A stretch of DNA of 64,000 bases from Brachynemurus nebulosus. Taxonomy: Eukaryota; Arthropoda; Insecta; Neuroptera; Myrmeleontidae. The DNA lies in assembly GCA_035578155.1 (NCBI GenBank), contig JAPWDM010000008.1, forward strand, positions 25,692,598-25,756,597, written 5' to 3'. A program made the translations under genes and the position numbers. Below are positions 42,815-51,862 of this stretch, piece after piece. Position 1 is the stretch's first letter, and every line of letters starts with the position of its first letter. Under the pieces are notes generated by a model that had not been told where the DNA came from, ran no database searches, and was given only the letters and a program-made list of their open reading frames with translations.

Positions 42815-45153
42815 ATGTTCAAATGTCAACATTGCGAATCATCATTCACACGACGTGATGCATTAAGTCGACATGTTCGTACCATACATGGAAACAACAT
42901 TTTCGAATGTAATCGATGTGATATATCGTTTAGTCGGCCTGATGCACTTACACGTCATATGAAAAAGTTCCATGAAGCGATGACTACAACCGCTCAACCA
43001 TCTACTAGTAGTAGTTCAACAAACTGATGATGAAAATGACGGTCCCTTAAAGAAATCAAAGATGTCAAAATCAGTAGAAATAAAACATTGTGAAGTGTGC
43101 GATATTGATGTACCTAAAACTACATTCAATGGACATTTGCGTAGCACTACACATAAAAATAAAATTTGTTGTGGGACTGAAAATGAAGATATAGAAATTG
43201 TCAACAGCTCCTTTAAAAGTCGCATAATCAGTTACCGGGTGAAGCACTGTGGAAACTCTCAGTCCATTGAAGATTTTTTGGAACAAATCAAGGAGAAGGT
43301 GTTACTGTTGTTGGGTATGGAACTGAAAAAGCACAAAGCATTTAAAATGAACTTTGAACTTTTTGGACTATACGCGAAAAATGAAAAAGATGGATCTGTA
43401 ACGCTGGATATCAAGTCGTTTAATACCAGGAATTCTATCTATTGTGACAGAGTCAAGTAACATCAGTGACATGTATGATAATTTAAAGGGAGTAATAACA
43501 ACAAAAAGCGAAGAGTTTCTGTCACGTGGTTCCGGTTGGATGCTTCAACAAGTTTATTACTTAGAAGTGAATATTAATAAATACAATCCACTTCGAGCAT
43601 CATCCTATATTGAATTACCAGCATGGATTAAGAGAAAAGAAGCGGTTATCAATGTTCAAAACCAAGATCAAGCATGTTTTGCATGGGCAGTCACATTGGC
43701 TTTACATCCAGTCGATCATCGTAATCACCCAAACCGACTTGCATCATATCCGCATTATTCATCCGTTTTAAATTTTGATGGAATCAAGTTTCCAGTTAAA
43801 ATTAAGGATATTAAATTGTTTGAATCTCTAAATAATATTAGCGTCAACGTTTACGGTGTGGAAGATAAAAGTATTGTCGGACCGCTACATCACACAACAC
43901 AGAAGAGGAGCACACATGTTAATTTACTGTATATTGAAGATGGTGACAACAGCCACTATTGCTGGATCCGGAATTTAAGCAGACTTGTTAGTCGTCAATT
44001 TTCAAAACACAAAGAAGCCAAGTATATTTGCGATGGATGCTTACAATTCTTCAGAACTGAGGCGGGATTAGACGAACATTCGAAGAACGACTGCAATGGT
44101 GTTCGCACAGTATTGCCGACTTTGGGGAAACATATATTAAAGTTTAAGAATTTTAAGAAACAATTACGCGTTCCGTTTACAATTTTTTGCGATTTTGAAT
44201 CGATTTTGAAACCATACGACACATGCTCACCAGATCCAACAACATCGTTCACAAATACTATGCAAATACATGAGCCGTTTAGTTTCGCCTATTACATAAA
44301 GTGTTCTTATGATGATAGTCTTAATAAGTTCGTACAATACCGAGGACCAAATTGTGGTAAAATCTTTATGGAGAAACTGGATGAAGAAGCGAGACGATTG
44401 TATAGTATTCTGGACAAACAAGTGCCGATGAAACCACTAACACCAGCTCAGCAAATACATAAATGCAACAACCTGTACATAAATGCAACAACCTGTTTTA
44501 TATGTGGTAATGTATTACGAGGAGATCGTGTGCGGGACCATGATCATTTAACTGGTGAATTCCGTGGTGCTGCACACAATGATTGTAATTTACAATACAA
44601 GTTGCCAAAATTCATACCCGTAATCTTTCACAATTTATCCGGTTACGATGCTCATTTCGTCGTGCGTGAATTTGGTATAGCTAAAGAAAAGATTGATGTC
44701 ATTGCCAACAACAAAGAACGCTACATTTCCTTCACCAAACATATCAAAATAGATGATGATGATCGTGATAATAACCCTGATGTTGAAGAAGAAGATGATT
44801 ATATAGAAGATGATGAAAATGTAGATGAAAATGATGAGAAAAAAACAAAATCAAATCAACTACGTTTCATCGATTCGTTTCGATTTATGGCAAGCAGTCT
44901 GGACAAGTTGGCTAATAATTTGAAACCGGAGCAGTTTGTTGAAGTGCGTCGAGCGTATCCTGAAGACCGCAAATTTAATTTAATTAAGGAAAAGGGTGTA
45001 TTTCCTTATGAATATGTTAACAATGTTGAACGTCTTGAAGAACGCACATTACCACCAAAGTCGGCATTTTATAGTAATCTAAATACAACACATATCACTG
45101 ATAACGAATATCAACGTGCACAACAAATCTGGCACGAATTTAAAACAGAAACT
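42815..45153 (+). pseudogene. polB: DNA polymerase B, copy B, 5' half only, broken and fused to antisense integrase
   Basis: Same layout as copy A: two C2H2 fingers (CQHCESSFTRRDALSRHVRT; CNRCDISFSRPDALTRHMKK), a third finger-like element near 43080, exonuclease boxes CDFESIL and SGYDAHFVVREFG, a zinc block CFICGNVLRGDRVRDHDHL and an acidic insert. Breaks are an 8-bp deletion near 43022, giving a stop at 43025, and a shift near 43440. The last frame is 603 residues. Its final ~35 residues after 45153 are antisense to integrase, so PolB is cut before its polymerase domain. The open frame itself ends at 45255. Confidence 0.85.
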
Positions 45154-45976
45154 TTTCCACTAAATACACATCTGGATACTTCACTTTTTGGAGTTCTTCG
45201 TTATAGAAACCACCCTGTATTGGATTACCTTGATAACCCTCCAATACGTATGTAACCGGGTTAGTTAATTGTACCTTAATTATTTTAAAAAGTTCAGTTG
45301 ACCATGATGGTAGATATCCTTTGTCAAATTGGGATTTATACTTGCTAATGCGAACAATATCACCAACTTTATATTTTGGTTTGGCGGCAGTTTGTACATA
45401 ATTGTAAACAGTTGAGAGAAGCATATTCTCCTTGCTTGGTGTTACATCGCGCGGTCGCATTTTAATTGTTCTATGTTTACGCGAATTTTAATCATCCATT
45501 AATTTGTTCAGCATATCAATCCATCGATACGACCCATTGTAGCTAAACTTTTTCCACATTTCGGTCTTCAGCGTTCTATTAAATCTCTCCACCACTGATG
45601 CTTTTTTCGTTGAAAATGTCGAATAGTGGTTGATGTTGTACTTATTCATCAACGTTTTAAACAGCTGATTATAAAATTCCTTACCATCATCGGTTTGTAA
45701 ATTTCTCGGTAAGCGTCCTTATTTAAGTACCGATTCAAATGCAACTGTCACCTCTTTTGCAGTTTTATTTTTCACCGGTATCGCCCACGCCCGTTTTGAG
45801 AACACATCAATTATTGTTAACAGATAATTGTAGTTTTTATTCACTGATGCATAAGTACCCATTTCAATTAAATCACACTGCCATAAATCATCAATTCCTT
45901 TCACAATCACATGTCTGCGAGGAAAATTCTTTCGCGCTGGTTTGTGTAGTTCACGTACCACTTGCCATTTGCTCAT
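45140..45976 (-). pseudogene. Polinton integrase, two in-frame stops, 3' end lost
   Basis: A single frame across 45976-45140 shows a retroviral-type integrase core: first Asp in LWQCDLIEMG, second in LQTDDGKEFYNQLF, Glu in SVVERFNRTLKTEM. A C-terminal SH3-like segment follows (KYKVGDIVRISKYKSQFDKG). It is interrupted by TAA at ~45717 and TAA at ~45490. The usual C-terminal chromodomain is missing; at ~45150 the frame runs into PolB sequence of the opposite strand. Its start overlaps the end of the fibre-like gene. Known role: element integration with 6-bp target duplication. Confidence 0.85.
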
Positions 45977-46373
45977 CTTTACTTTTTGTTTTGGTTATTT
46001 TAACAAGTTTTTTATTAATGTCTTCATAAAATTTTAATATCTCGTTAAAATGTCGTTCAACCTTCGACAGACGAATATCTAATAATTTTATGTTCTCTTG
46101 TGTTTGAGTTATAAAGGAATCAGGTAGCTTTTTTGTAGCCGCTAGAAACCGCTCTTCTATAAAGCTTTTCAAAAATTTCAAATTTACAACATCTTGATCA
46201 TCAGCCGGATCCCTTACATTTGTCAGTTGTCTGTGTCCAATATCGTAATTCCCCATACGTGTCAACTTCAATCCAATTTGTTTAAGCAATTCTTTTTTAA
46301 TACTTTTGTCATGTACCCGTCCGTATTTGTCTATAGTTATCTTTCTGTTACGCACACGACCAAATTTATCCAT
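45951..46373 (-). CDS. small fibre-like coiled-coil protein
   Basis: 140 residues, intact. Two DKxGRV repeats near the N-terminus (MDKFGRVRNRKITIDKYGRV) precede GNYDIGHRQLTNVRDPADDQ at residues ~52-71. The R/Q-L-T-N-V-x-D-P-x-D-x-Q-D-x-V motif resembles the shaft or trimerisation motif of phage tail fibres. The C-terminal half is a long predicted coiled coil (QTQENIKLLDIRLSKVERHF). A trimeric surface fibre or attachment role is an inference from the motif. It lies between the integrase and the 365-aa gene on the same strand. Confidence 0.65.
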   Translation of the reverse strand: MDKFGRVRNRKITIDKYGRVHDKSIKKELLKQIGLKLTRMGNYDIGHRQLTNVRDPADDQDVVNLKFLKSFIEERFLAATKKLPDSFITQTQENIKLLDIRLSKVERHFNEILKFYEDINKKLVKITKTKSKDEQMASGT

Positions 46374-46375
46374 AA

Positions 46376-47473
46376 TTACTCGATAATATCTGCTTCCCTC
46401 AGTTCTTCGATGATGGATATAATTTCGTTATTGTGTCCGGTATGTCCCGCTTCTTGTGATGCTATTAGTAATCGTAGTCGACTGACCAGTTCGTTCGGGT
46501 CGTCCAAGTATATAAAGTCTTTTTGCAAATTGTTAAACTGCATCAAACCATGTCCGGATCTTGGCGAGCTTCCGGCGCGACTTCTTGTGCCATACATTTT
46601 TCTTGGTATTGCTTTTTTAGCGGAACTGATTGGAAACAGCTGACTAATAATGTATACGTACTTAAAACTTGAGCTACCCTTAATTTGTTGGTTTGGACTG
46701 TAATTTCGTCTGTGTGCATTTGTTTGCTTTAAGATTTCCCTATACGTATCTAAATCTTTAGTATTATATAAATCACTTTTTGGGACGTTCATGAAAATTA
46801 ACTCATATAAACCGGGTGTTCCTTGATACGTAATATCGTCAATTATTATATCATCTATTTGAAACGGTTGATTTCCAATCATCCATTCATCATCTTTTTT
46901 GTACGGTCTGTATACTGTATCAATACCGCTATTTGTTTGAAGGTATAATTGTAAATATTTTCTTGCTATTAATCCAAACGGTTTTATTAAATTTTCAGAC
47001 GTCGGCATTAATTTTCGAGCAACACTTTGTGCTGATCCAGAAAATGTTGGTGTTTCAAATACATTTTGTTGTTCTTCTTCTTGTTCTTCCGGATACGATT
47101 CAAAAACATCTTCTGGAACATCTTGTATTGAAATATCTTCCTCTTTCGTTGGCAGATTATAGTAGTATGCAGTTTGTTTTTCTAATTTTTTCTTTTTAAT
47201 TTTAGGTGTAAACGTATCTAATATCTGTGTTTGTTCTTTTTTTGTTTCCATTTTTATAGGATGTCTTTGTTTTTCATCACTTAATTTTGTGGCTATTTCT
47301 TTAAGCGGGGCGGTTACTGGTTCTAGTGTACTTTGTAACAGCATCTCTGACTCCACCTTCCCAGATCGTAAGGCTTTAAATTTTTTCCGTATATTGCTTG
47401 CCGTTTTTATAATGTTCTTTTTAACAAGCTCCTTCTTCTTCTTATCCATCTTGGCGACAAGTGTTTCATGCAA
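46376..47473 (-). CDS. conserved Polinton late protein, 365 aa, unknown function
   Basis: Basic, Lys-rich N-terminus (MDKKKKELVKKNIIKTASNI), then an acidic linker (residues ~115-140). A globular C-terminal region contains DDITYQGTPGLYELIFMNVP and KDFIYLDDPNELVSRLRLLI, ending IISIIEELREADIIE. The outer copy at 57719-58654 is homologous across the C-terminal half. This protein recurs in insect Polintons next to ATPase, but its function is not known to me. A canonical promoter lies just upstream, with an 18-nt predicted leader. Intact. Confidence 0.75.
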   Translation of the reverse strand: MHETLVAKMDKKKKELVKKNIIKTASNIRKKFKALRSGKVESEMLLQSTLEPVTAPLKEIATKLSDEKQRHPIKMETKKEQTQILDTFTPKIKKKKLEKQTAYYYNLPTKEEDISIQDVPEDVFESYPEEQEEEQQNVFETPTFSGSAQSVARKLMPTSENLIKPFGLIARKYLQLYLQTNSGIDTVYRPYKKDDEWMIGNQPFQIDDIIIDDITYQGTPGLYELIFMNVPKSDLYNTKDLDTYREILKQTNAHRRNYSPNQQIKGSSSFKYVYIISQLFPISSAKKAIPRKMYGTRSRAGSSPRSGHGLMQFNNLQKDFIYLDDPNELVSRLRLLIASQEAGHTGHNNEIISIIEELREADIIE

Positions 47474-47486
47474 CGGTCTCTCAAGA

Positions 47487-47523
47487 ACTGAAACTTCATC
47501 ATGACAGCTGCTTATTTATAAGT
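47487..47523 (-). promoter_or_regulatory. core promoter of the 365-aa gene
   Basis: On the minus strand, TATAAATA at 47521-47514 and the initiator TCAGTT at 47492-47487 are 31 bases apart (TATA T to initiator A at 47490). The ORF starts 17 bases downstream of the predicted start site. Textbook arthropod arrangement. Confidence 0.65.
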
Positions 47524-47639
47524 AAGGGATTAATATCAGTTAACAGCCCGGTTATTGCTATAGTTATAGCAGTTAACAGCCTGTTGAAACCGGTTATCTG
47601 CCTGGCTTAAAGCTGTTAATGCACCGGTTGATCAGCTCA
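47524..47639. other. short intergenic with GTTAACAGC repeats
   Basis: Three to four imperfect copies of CAGTTAACAGCC / CCGGTT alternate between the ATPase stop and the promoter of the 365-aa gene. Might be an operator or a terminator; no test is possible here. Confidence 0.35.
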
Positions 47640-48338
47640 TCAACGCCCTCTCCAAAAGCGGTCAAGCTTGTTTCGATATCTCCCATTGTGAATATCATCT
47701 TCTTTGCAGATAGTTAAGAATCCATATTTATCTCGCCAACACTCTTGACATAGGTTTTTTAATTCGGTGAAAGACATGTCGGTATTGATGTGGTCATCAT
47801 AAATATGTTTAAGATTCAGATCGTCTTGTTTGAAGATAGGAATAAAATTTGTATTGTCTCGAACATTGTGTTTGGGTGCTGCTGTATACGTCTGTGTTAG
47901 GTAAAAACAATCGTCGTTGTAGTGTCGAGAGTGACAAAAATATTCTTCTATTATGGCTTTTTTCTCCCGCACAGATACATCGTCGAATATTATCAACGAA
48001 TTTGGTAGAGCGTCCATTGGTGGTATGACATCTTCGTTATTGGAGAATGTAAAAAACCCCATACCTTTAACAAGTTTAATAATTTGTTTTAAATATTCAT
48101 ATTTCGGTTGATGCAACGATTTAGAGTAGACGTATATATTTTCAAACGTCAAGCCATTGGGGTGTTGTATTAGTGAAATAAGCAGTGAAGTTTTTCCACA
48201 TCCACTCGGTCCACAAACGACTGCTCTAATACTGTTGGGTAGCAGTGGACCGTTTTTCTTAGACTTGTCGCCATTATTCAATGACAATTCAAAATCAGTT
48301 ACCGGTAGAGTTTCCCGCTGTTTTATAAATGAAGACAT
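47640..48338 (-). CDS. FtsK/HerA-type genome-packaging ATPase
   Basis: 232 residues, intact. Walker A GPSGCGKTS at residues 43-51 and Walker B SLIIFDD ending at D119-D120, followed by a TQTY sensor-like site. Conserved IYVYSKSLHQPKYEYL matches the outer copy (IYIYSKTLHQPKYMWL). Polinton and adintovirus ATPases of this class are known to drive DNA into preformed capsids. The start at 48338 gives MSSFIKQRETLPVTDFEL. It is divergent to the PLA2/pX gene, with only ~120 bp between them. Confidence 0.9.
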   Translation of the reverse strand: MSSFIKQRETLPVTDFELSLNNGDKSKKNGPLLPNSIRAVVCGPSGCGKTSLLISLIQHPNGLTFENIYVYSKSLHQPKYEYLKQIIKLVKGMGFFTFSNNEDVIPPMDALPNSLIIFDDVSVREKKAIIEEYFCHSRHYNDDCFYLTQTYTAAPKHNVRDNTNFIPIFKQDDLNLKHIYDDHINTDMSFTELKNLCQECWRDKYGFLTICKEDDIHNGRYRNKLDRFWRGR

Positions 48339-48400
48339 TTCACTGGTGTTGTTCGAATTAGATTATTTCGTATACTAACAAGTTACGTAAAATTTTAATC

Positions 48401-48420
48401 TATTTATAATATCTATAAAA
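48401..48420. promoter_or_regulatory. back-to-back TATA boxes between ATPase and PLA2/pX
   Basis: TATTTATA (TATAAATA on minus) at 48401-48408 and TATAAAA on plus at 48414-48420 lie 5 bp apart in the 120-bp divergent intergenic region. Initiators are not clear-cut. Suggests co-regulated late transcription in both directions. Confidence 0.55.
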
Positions 48421-48458
48421 ACAGTTAGCATACATTTCTGTTTTCGGTTCACCTTAAT

Positions 48459-49295
48459 ATGCCTGTGCGAAAACAACAAGGTGTCAGTTACAGACGAACA
48501 AGTAGAGTGAAAACATCTGGTAGGGGACTAATAAATTCTACAATCAACAAGCTGCCATTTGAACTACACATACCTGGCTACCAGTATTGTGGACCCGGAA
48601 CTAAACTACGAGAACGATTGTTCCGAGGTGACCCCGGTATCAACAAATTGGACGCTGCATGTAAAGAACACGATATCGCCTATTCACAATTCAAAGATAT
48701 TAATGATCGACACAAGGCTGATTTAATTTTAGCCAACAAAGCGTGGGAACGAGTTAAATCATCAGAAGCAAATTTTGGTGAACGAGCTGCTGCTTGGGCT
48801 GTGACGAACGCGATGAAATCAAAAGTAAAATTGGGGATGGGCCATTCAAATAGGAAGAAGGTAAACAAAAGTGGAAGGAAATTAATATTTGGTGCTGGAG
48901 TTCGTGATATAAGAAGTATATTGAAGAAAAACAAACCAAAAACTATAAAAGATTCAGTCAAAATAGCACTGAAAGAGGCTAAAAAGATTTTCAAGAAGAG
49001 CAAGAATCAGTTTACATCGCCAAGGATTATACCGATTCCGAAAACTGGTGGAATTTTACCATTTCTAGTTCCACTATTTGCTGGATTGTCTGCCGTGGGA
49101 TCACTTGCTGGTGGCGCTGCTGGTGTTGCAAAAGCAATTGATATGTACAAAACAGCACAAAAACAGTTGGATGAAAATCAGAAACATAACAAGATGATGG
49201 AAGCAATCGATCTCGGATCGAAATCTGGTACTGGACGTTATTTAAAACCGTACAGAAGAGGATGGGGTCTTTTTATCGAATCAAAAAACCACTGA
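48459..49295 (+). CDS. capsid-associated phospholipase A2 / pX-like fusion protein
   Basis: 278 residues, intact. Residues ~30-80 carry a parvovirus VP1-type PLA2 signature: the calcium loop Y-C-G-P-G at 43-47 and the catalytic His-Asp at 71-72 (CKEHDIAYSQ). In parvoviruses such domains help particles leave endosomes; a like role here is an inference. The middle is Lys-rich and would bind DNA. Residues ~197-228 (GGILPFLVPLFAGLSAVGSL) are hydrophobic and Gly/Ala-rich, resembling adenovirus core protein X as described in adintoviruses. A conserved PYRRGWGLFI ends it. It overlaps the protease start by 34 bases. Confidence 0.82.
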   Translation: MPVRKQQGVSYRRTSRVKTSGRGLINSTINKLPFELHIPGYQYCGPGTKLRERLFRGDPGINKLDAACKEHDIAYSQFKDINDRHKADLILANKAWERVKSSEANFGERAAAWAVTNAMKSKVKLGMGHSNRKKVNKSGRKLIFGAGVRDIRSILKKNKPKTIKDSVKIALKEAKKIFKKSKNQFTSPRIIPIPKTGGILPFLVPLFAGLSAVGSLAGGAAGVAKAIDMYKTAQKQLDENQKHNKMMEAIDLGSKSGTGRYLKPYRRGWGLFIESKNH

Positions 49296-49657
49296 ACGAG
49301 CTGCCCAATAGACCGTTAACTAATTACGACATCTATCAGTTTGGAAACAAGCATTTACCAAATTTCCGTGGTGTATTCATGAGGAACGAATTACCAACAC
49401 GACCATGGCGAAATGAATGCGGTGTCGTTAATTTGGAAAGTTCATCCGGATCTGGAAGTCATTGGGTGGCATATGCAAAAAACAATAAAAATGTGAATAT
49501 TTTGATAGTTATGGAAATTTACCATCGCCTGTTGAAGTTGCAAAATATCTATATGGAAACAATATTAAATATAATTATAATATTTATCAAAATTATAATA
49601 ATTTTAATTGTGGTCATCTTTGTTTAGAATTTTTATACAACAAAAGCAATTTTGTAT
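49262..49657 (+). pseudogene. adenain-like maturation protease, frameshifted
   Basis: The first frame (49262-~49495) contains FRGVFMRNELPTRPW and GSGSHWVAYAKNN with the catalytic His. A one-base shift in the A-rich run near 49495 moves the rest to another frame, which carries an F-D-S-Y-G box and a C-G-H-L-C block with the predicted catalytic Cys, ending at 49657. The adenovirus-type cysteine protease family is known to process capsid proteins. The 5' end overlaps PLA2/pX, an arrangement the outer element must have had too. Broken by that single shift. Confidence 0.8.
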
Positions 49658-49708
49658 AATTAAATATTTCTGTAATGTATAACTTGGTTTATTTGTGTCT
49701 TAAACATC

Positions 49709-50427
49709 ATGTCGTTCACATTAACCATAAGTGGAAACTCGTCAATATTAATTGCTGATTATTTCCCGCCTATTGAATTACCCGGTAATTATGTTTGTGG
49801 ACTAATTAATTTCGAGACGTATAATTCTGTACCAAACGTGGATGAAACAAATAATTTGTTTCATTTCGGTGACGACGACAAGGTACCTCGTGTAATGCTC
49901 CACATTACATCGAGATACCTGTTGATAATTACGACTTGGAAGACTTGGAAAGTTATATAGATGATGTGTTGACAAAGAGTGGTAAAACAAGTGCTAATGC
50001 GCAGCTCTTACTACGTGCAAATAACAATACGTTAAAAAGTTCAATTAAATGTACGGAAACAATACATTTTGATAAAGACCGATCTATTGGGTCATTGTTC
50101 GGTTTCAATAAACGAAAACTACAGAAGGGTCACTATCATAATTCGGATAAGCCGATGAACATTATGAAAGTCAATCTGGTACAAATTGAAACTAATATTA
50201 CAACAAACAGCTACCTAAATAACATTCAATCACATAATATCTATTCGTTTTCTATACAAGTTGAAGCTGGGTATAAAATAAGTGAGACACCAAATACAAT
50301 AATCTATATGCCTGTGAGCGTGCAACGAATAACATCTCTAGTGCTGCGTATTGTGGATCAAGACGGTAATTTGGTTAATTTTCGAGACGAAACGATAACG
50401 ATTAAGTTACACTTAAAGCCGGCATAA
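49709..50427 (+). pseudogene. minor capsid/penton protein, frameshifted
   Basis: The first frame begins MSFTLTISGNSSILIADYFP. Near 49870-49900 a one-base shift occurs, and the second frame (to 50427) carries KCTETIHFDKDRSIGSLFGF and RIVDQDGNLVNFRDETITIK. The order and motifs match the outer copy at 32593-33322. Polinton penton proteins have a single jelly roll; this is known for the family and not directly visible. It would be about 238 residues without the shift. Confidence 0.78.
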
Positions 50428-50430
50428 AAC

Positions 50431-50598
50431 ATGTTGGTATTTAATGAAGAAAAACCAGTTCAATCAAACAGTTTACAACTTACCACTATCCTAAGCAGAT
50501 CGGTGACAAGAAAACGACCATTAACTTTGGCCAACGCAAATTTTTTACAACAGTTGGGTTTGACTTTGAAGAAAAAGAAGAAGAGAAAAAATGAATAG
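50431..50598 (+). CDS. 55-aa basic ORF between penton and MCP, conserved
   Basis: A short intact frame (MLVFNEEKPVQSNSLQLTTI at its start) ends in a strongly basic tail after FLQQLGLTLKKKKKRKNE. It starts 3 bases after the penton stop and overlaps the MCP ATG by 8 bases (ATGAATAG), a tight arrangement. The outer element has a homologue in the same slot (32590-32440) with the same F-L-x2-L-G end. No known domain. Size, basic tail and position suggest a minor virion or core peptide, which is inference. Confidence 0.6.
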   Translation: MLVFNEEKPVQSNSLQLTTILSRSVTRKRPLTLANANFLQQLGLTLKKKKKRKNE

Positions 50599-51804
50599 TA
50601 TTTTAAACGTAGATACGGCTATTAATTTTGATGAAAGCATTTCGAAGCTAGAGGAGCATGCGTATTCACCATTTTTGAATGCATATAACAACAGCGACGA
50701 AATTCGAATTTGTATACAGGATCAAAATTTAATTTTATTACCGCACAAGAGTTGTCTTTACATAGAAGGACGGCTACTGAAAAGTGATGGAACGGTATCG
50801 ACTACAACGGAATTAAGCAATAATTCAATGGCGTACTTGTTTGAAGAAATGCGATATGAACTAAACGATGTGGAAATTGATCAATGTAAATACGTCGATC
50901 CAACAACTACACTAATGAATTATTTATCATTAAATGAAAACCAGAGCCAGCAACTACAAAACGCAGGATGGTGTGGTCCAGATGAAAAAATCAAAGTATC
51001 CGACAAGGGGTATTTTAATTTCTGTCTACCGCTAGATCGAGTGTTTGGTTTCATTAACCATTATAAGAAAGTTATTATTAATGCAAAACATCAACTGATT
51101 ATGATTCGCGCGCGAACTGATCTGGATGCAATTGTTTCAGCAACGGATGACGTCACTTTTCATATACACAAAATTCAATGGATGGTTCCGCATGTTACAG
51201 TTGCTGATGAGTCGAAATTAAGATTGTTAAAAATTGTGGAAAATAGTCAAGATATACCTATCGCTTTTCGCACTTGGGATATGCACATACAGCCGACGGT
51301 TCCAATAACAAAACACAACATTTGGACAGTGAAAACACAACACAACTGGGAAAACCGCGTTATATTATATTTGCATTACAAACAGATCGGCGTAATAAAA
51401 AAGAGAAAAATGCTACCATTTTCGATCACTGTGAACTTTTTGATATCAAGGTGTATTTGAATTCAGAGAAATATCCATACATGGATCTGAATTTAGATTT
51501 CGCTAATAATAAATATGGACTGGCATACCACAAGTATTTAAAATTTCAAGAAGCCTACAATGACTTAAACAATACTACAAATGAACCATTGTTAAATCGT
51601 GAAGAGTATAAAAAAATTGCTCCCATTATATTTATAGATTGTTCTCACCAAAACGAATCTCTAAAAAGTGGACCTGTGGATATACGAATTGAATTTAAAA
51701 CATCGAAAAAAATACCAGACAATACGTTAGCATTTTGCTTGTTATTACACGATCGCATAGTTCAATATAATCCATTGACAAACATTGTCACAAAATTTGT
51801 ATAA
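50591..51804 (+). pseudogene. major capsid protein, frameshifted
   Basis: Two overlapping frames, 50591-51460 and 51274-51804, are halves of one protein; the shift is near 51350, after KHNIWTVKTQHNWE. Features: MNSILNVDTAINFDESIS at the start, FNFCLPLDRVFGFINHYKKV, KIQWMVPHVTVADESKLRLL, and near the end SHQNESLKSGPVDIRIEF and LLLHDRIVQY. The outer copy is collinear. Polinton/adintovirus MCPs form double jelly-roll capsomers; expected full length is ~400 residues, as here. Confidence 0.85.
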
Positions 51805-51862
51805 AAACGTACTTGATTTTTAGACCGATTATTCTTACTTTAGACTTTGCATCATCATCACG

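Noticed and set aside
49262..49627. 121-aa ORF as a complete membrane protein because of its Ile-rich C-terminus
   Set aside because: The Ile-rich tail is the wrong frame of the protease 3' half after a frameshift; the conserved Cys block lies in the other frame.
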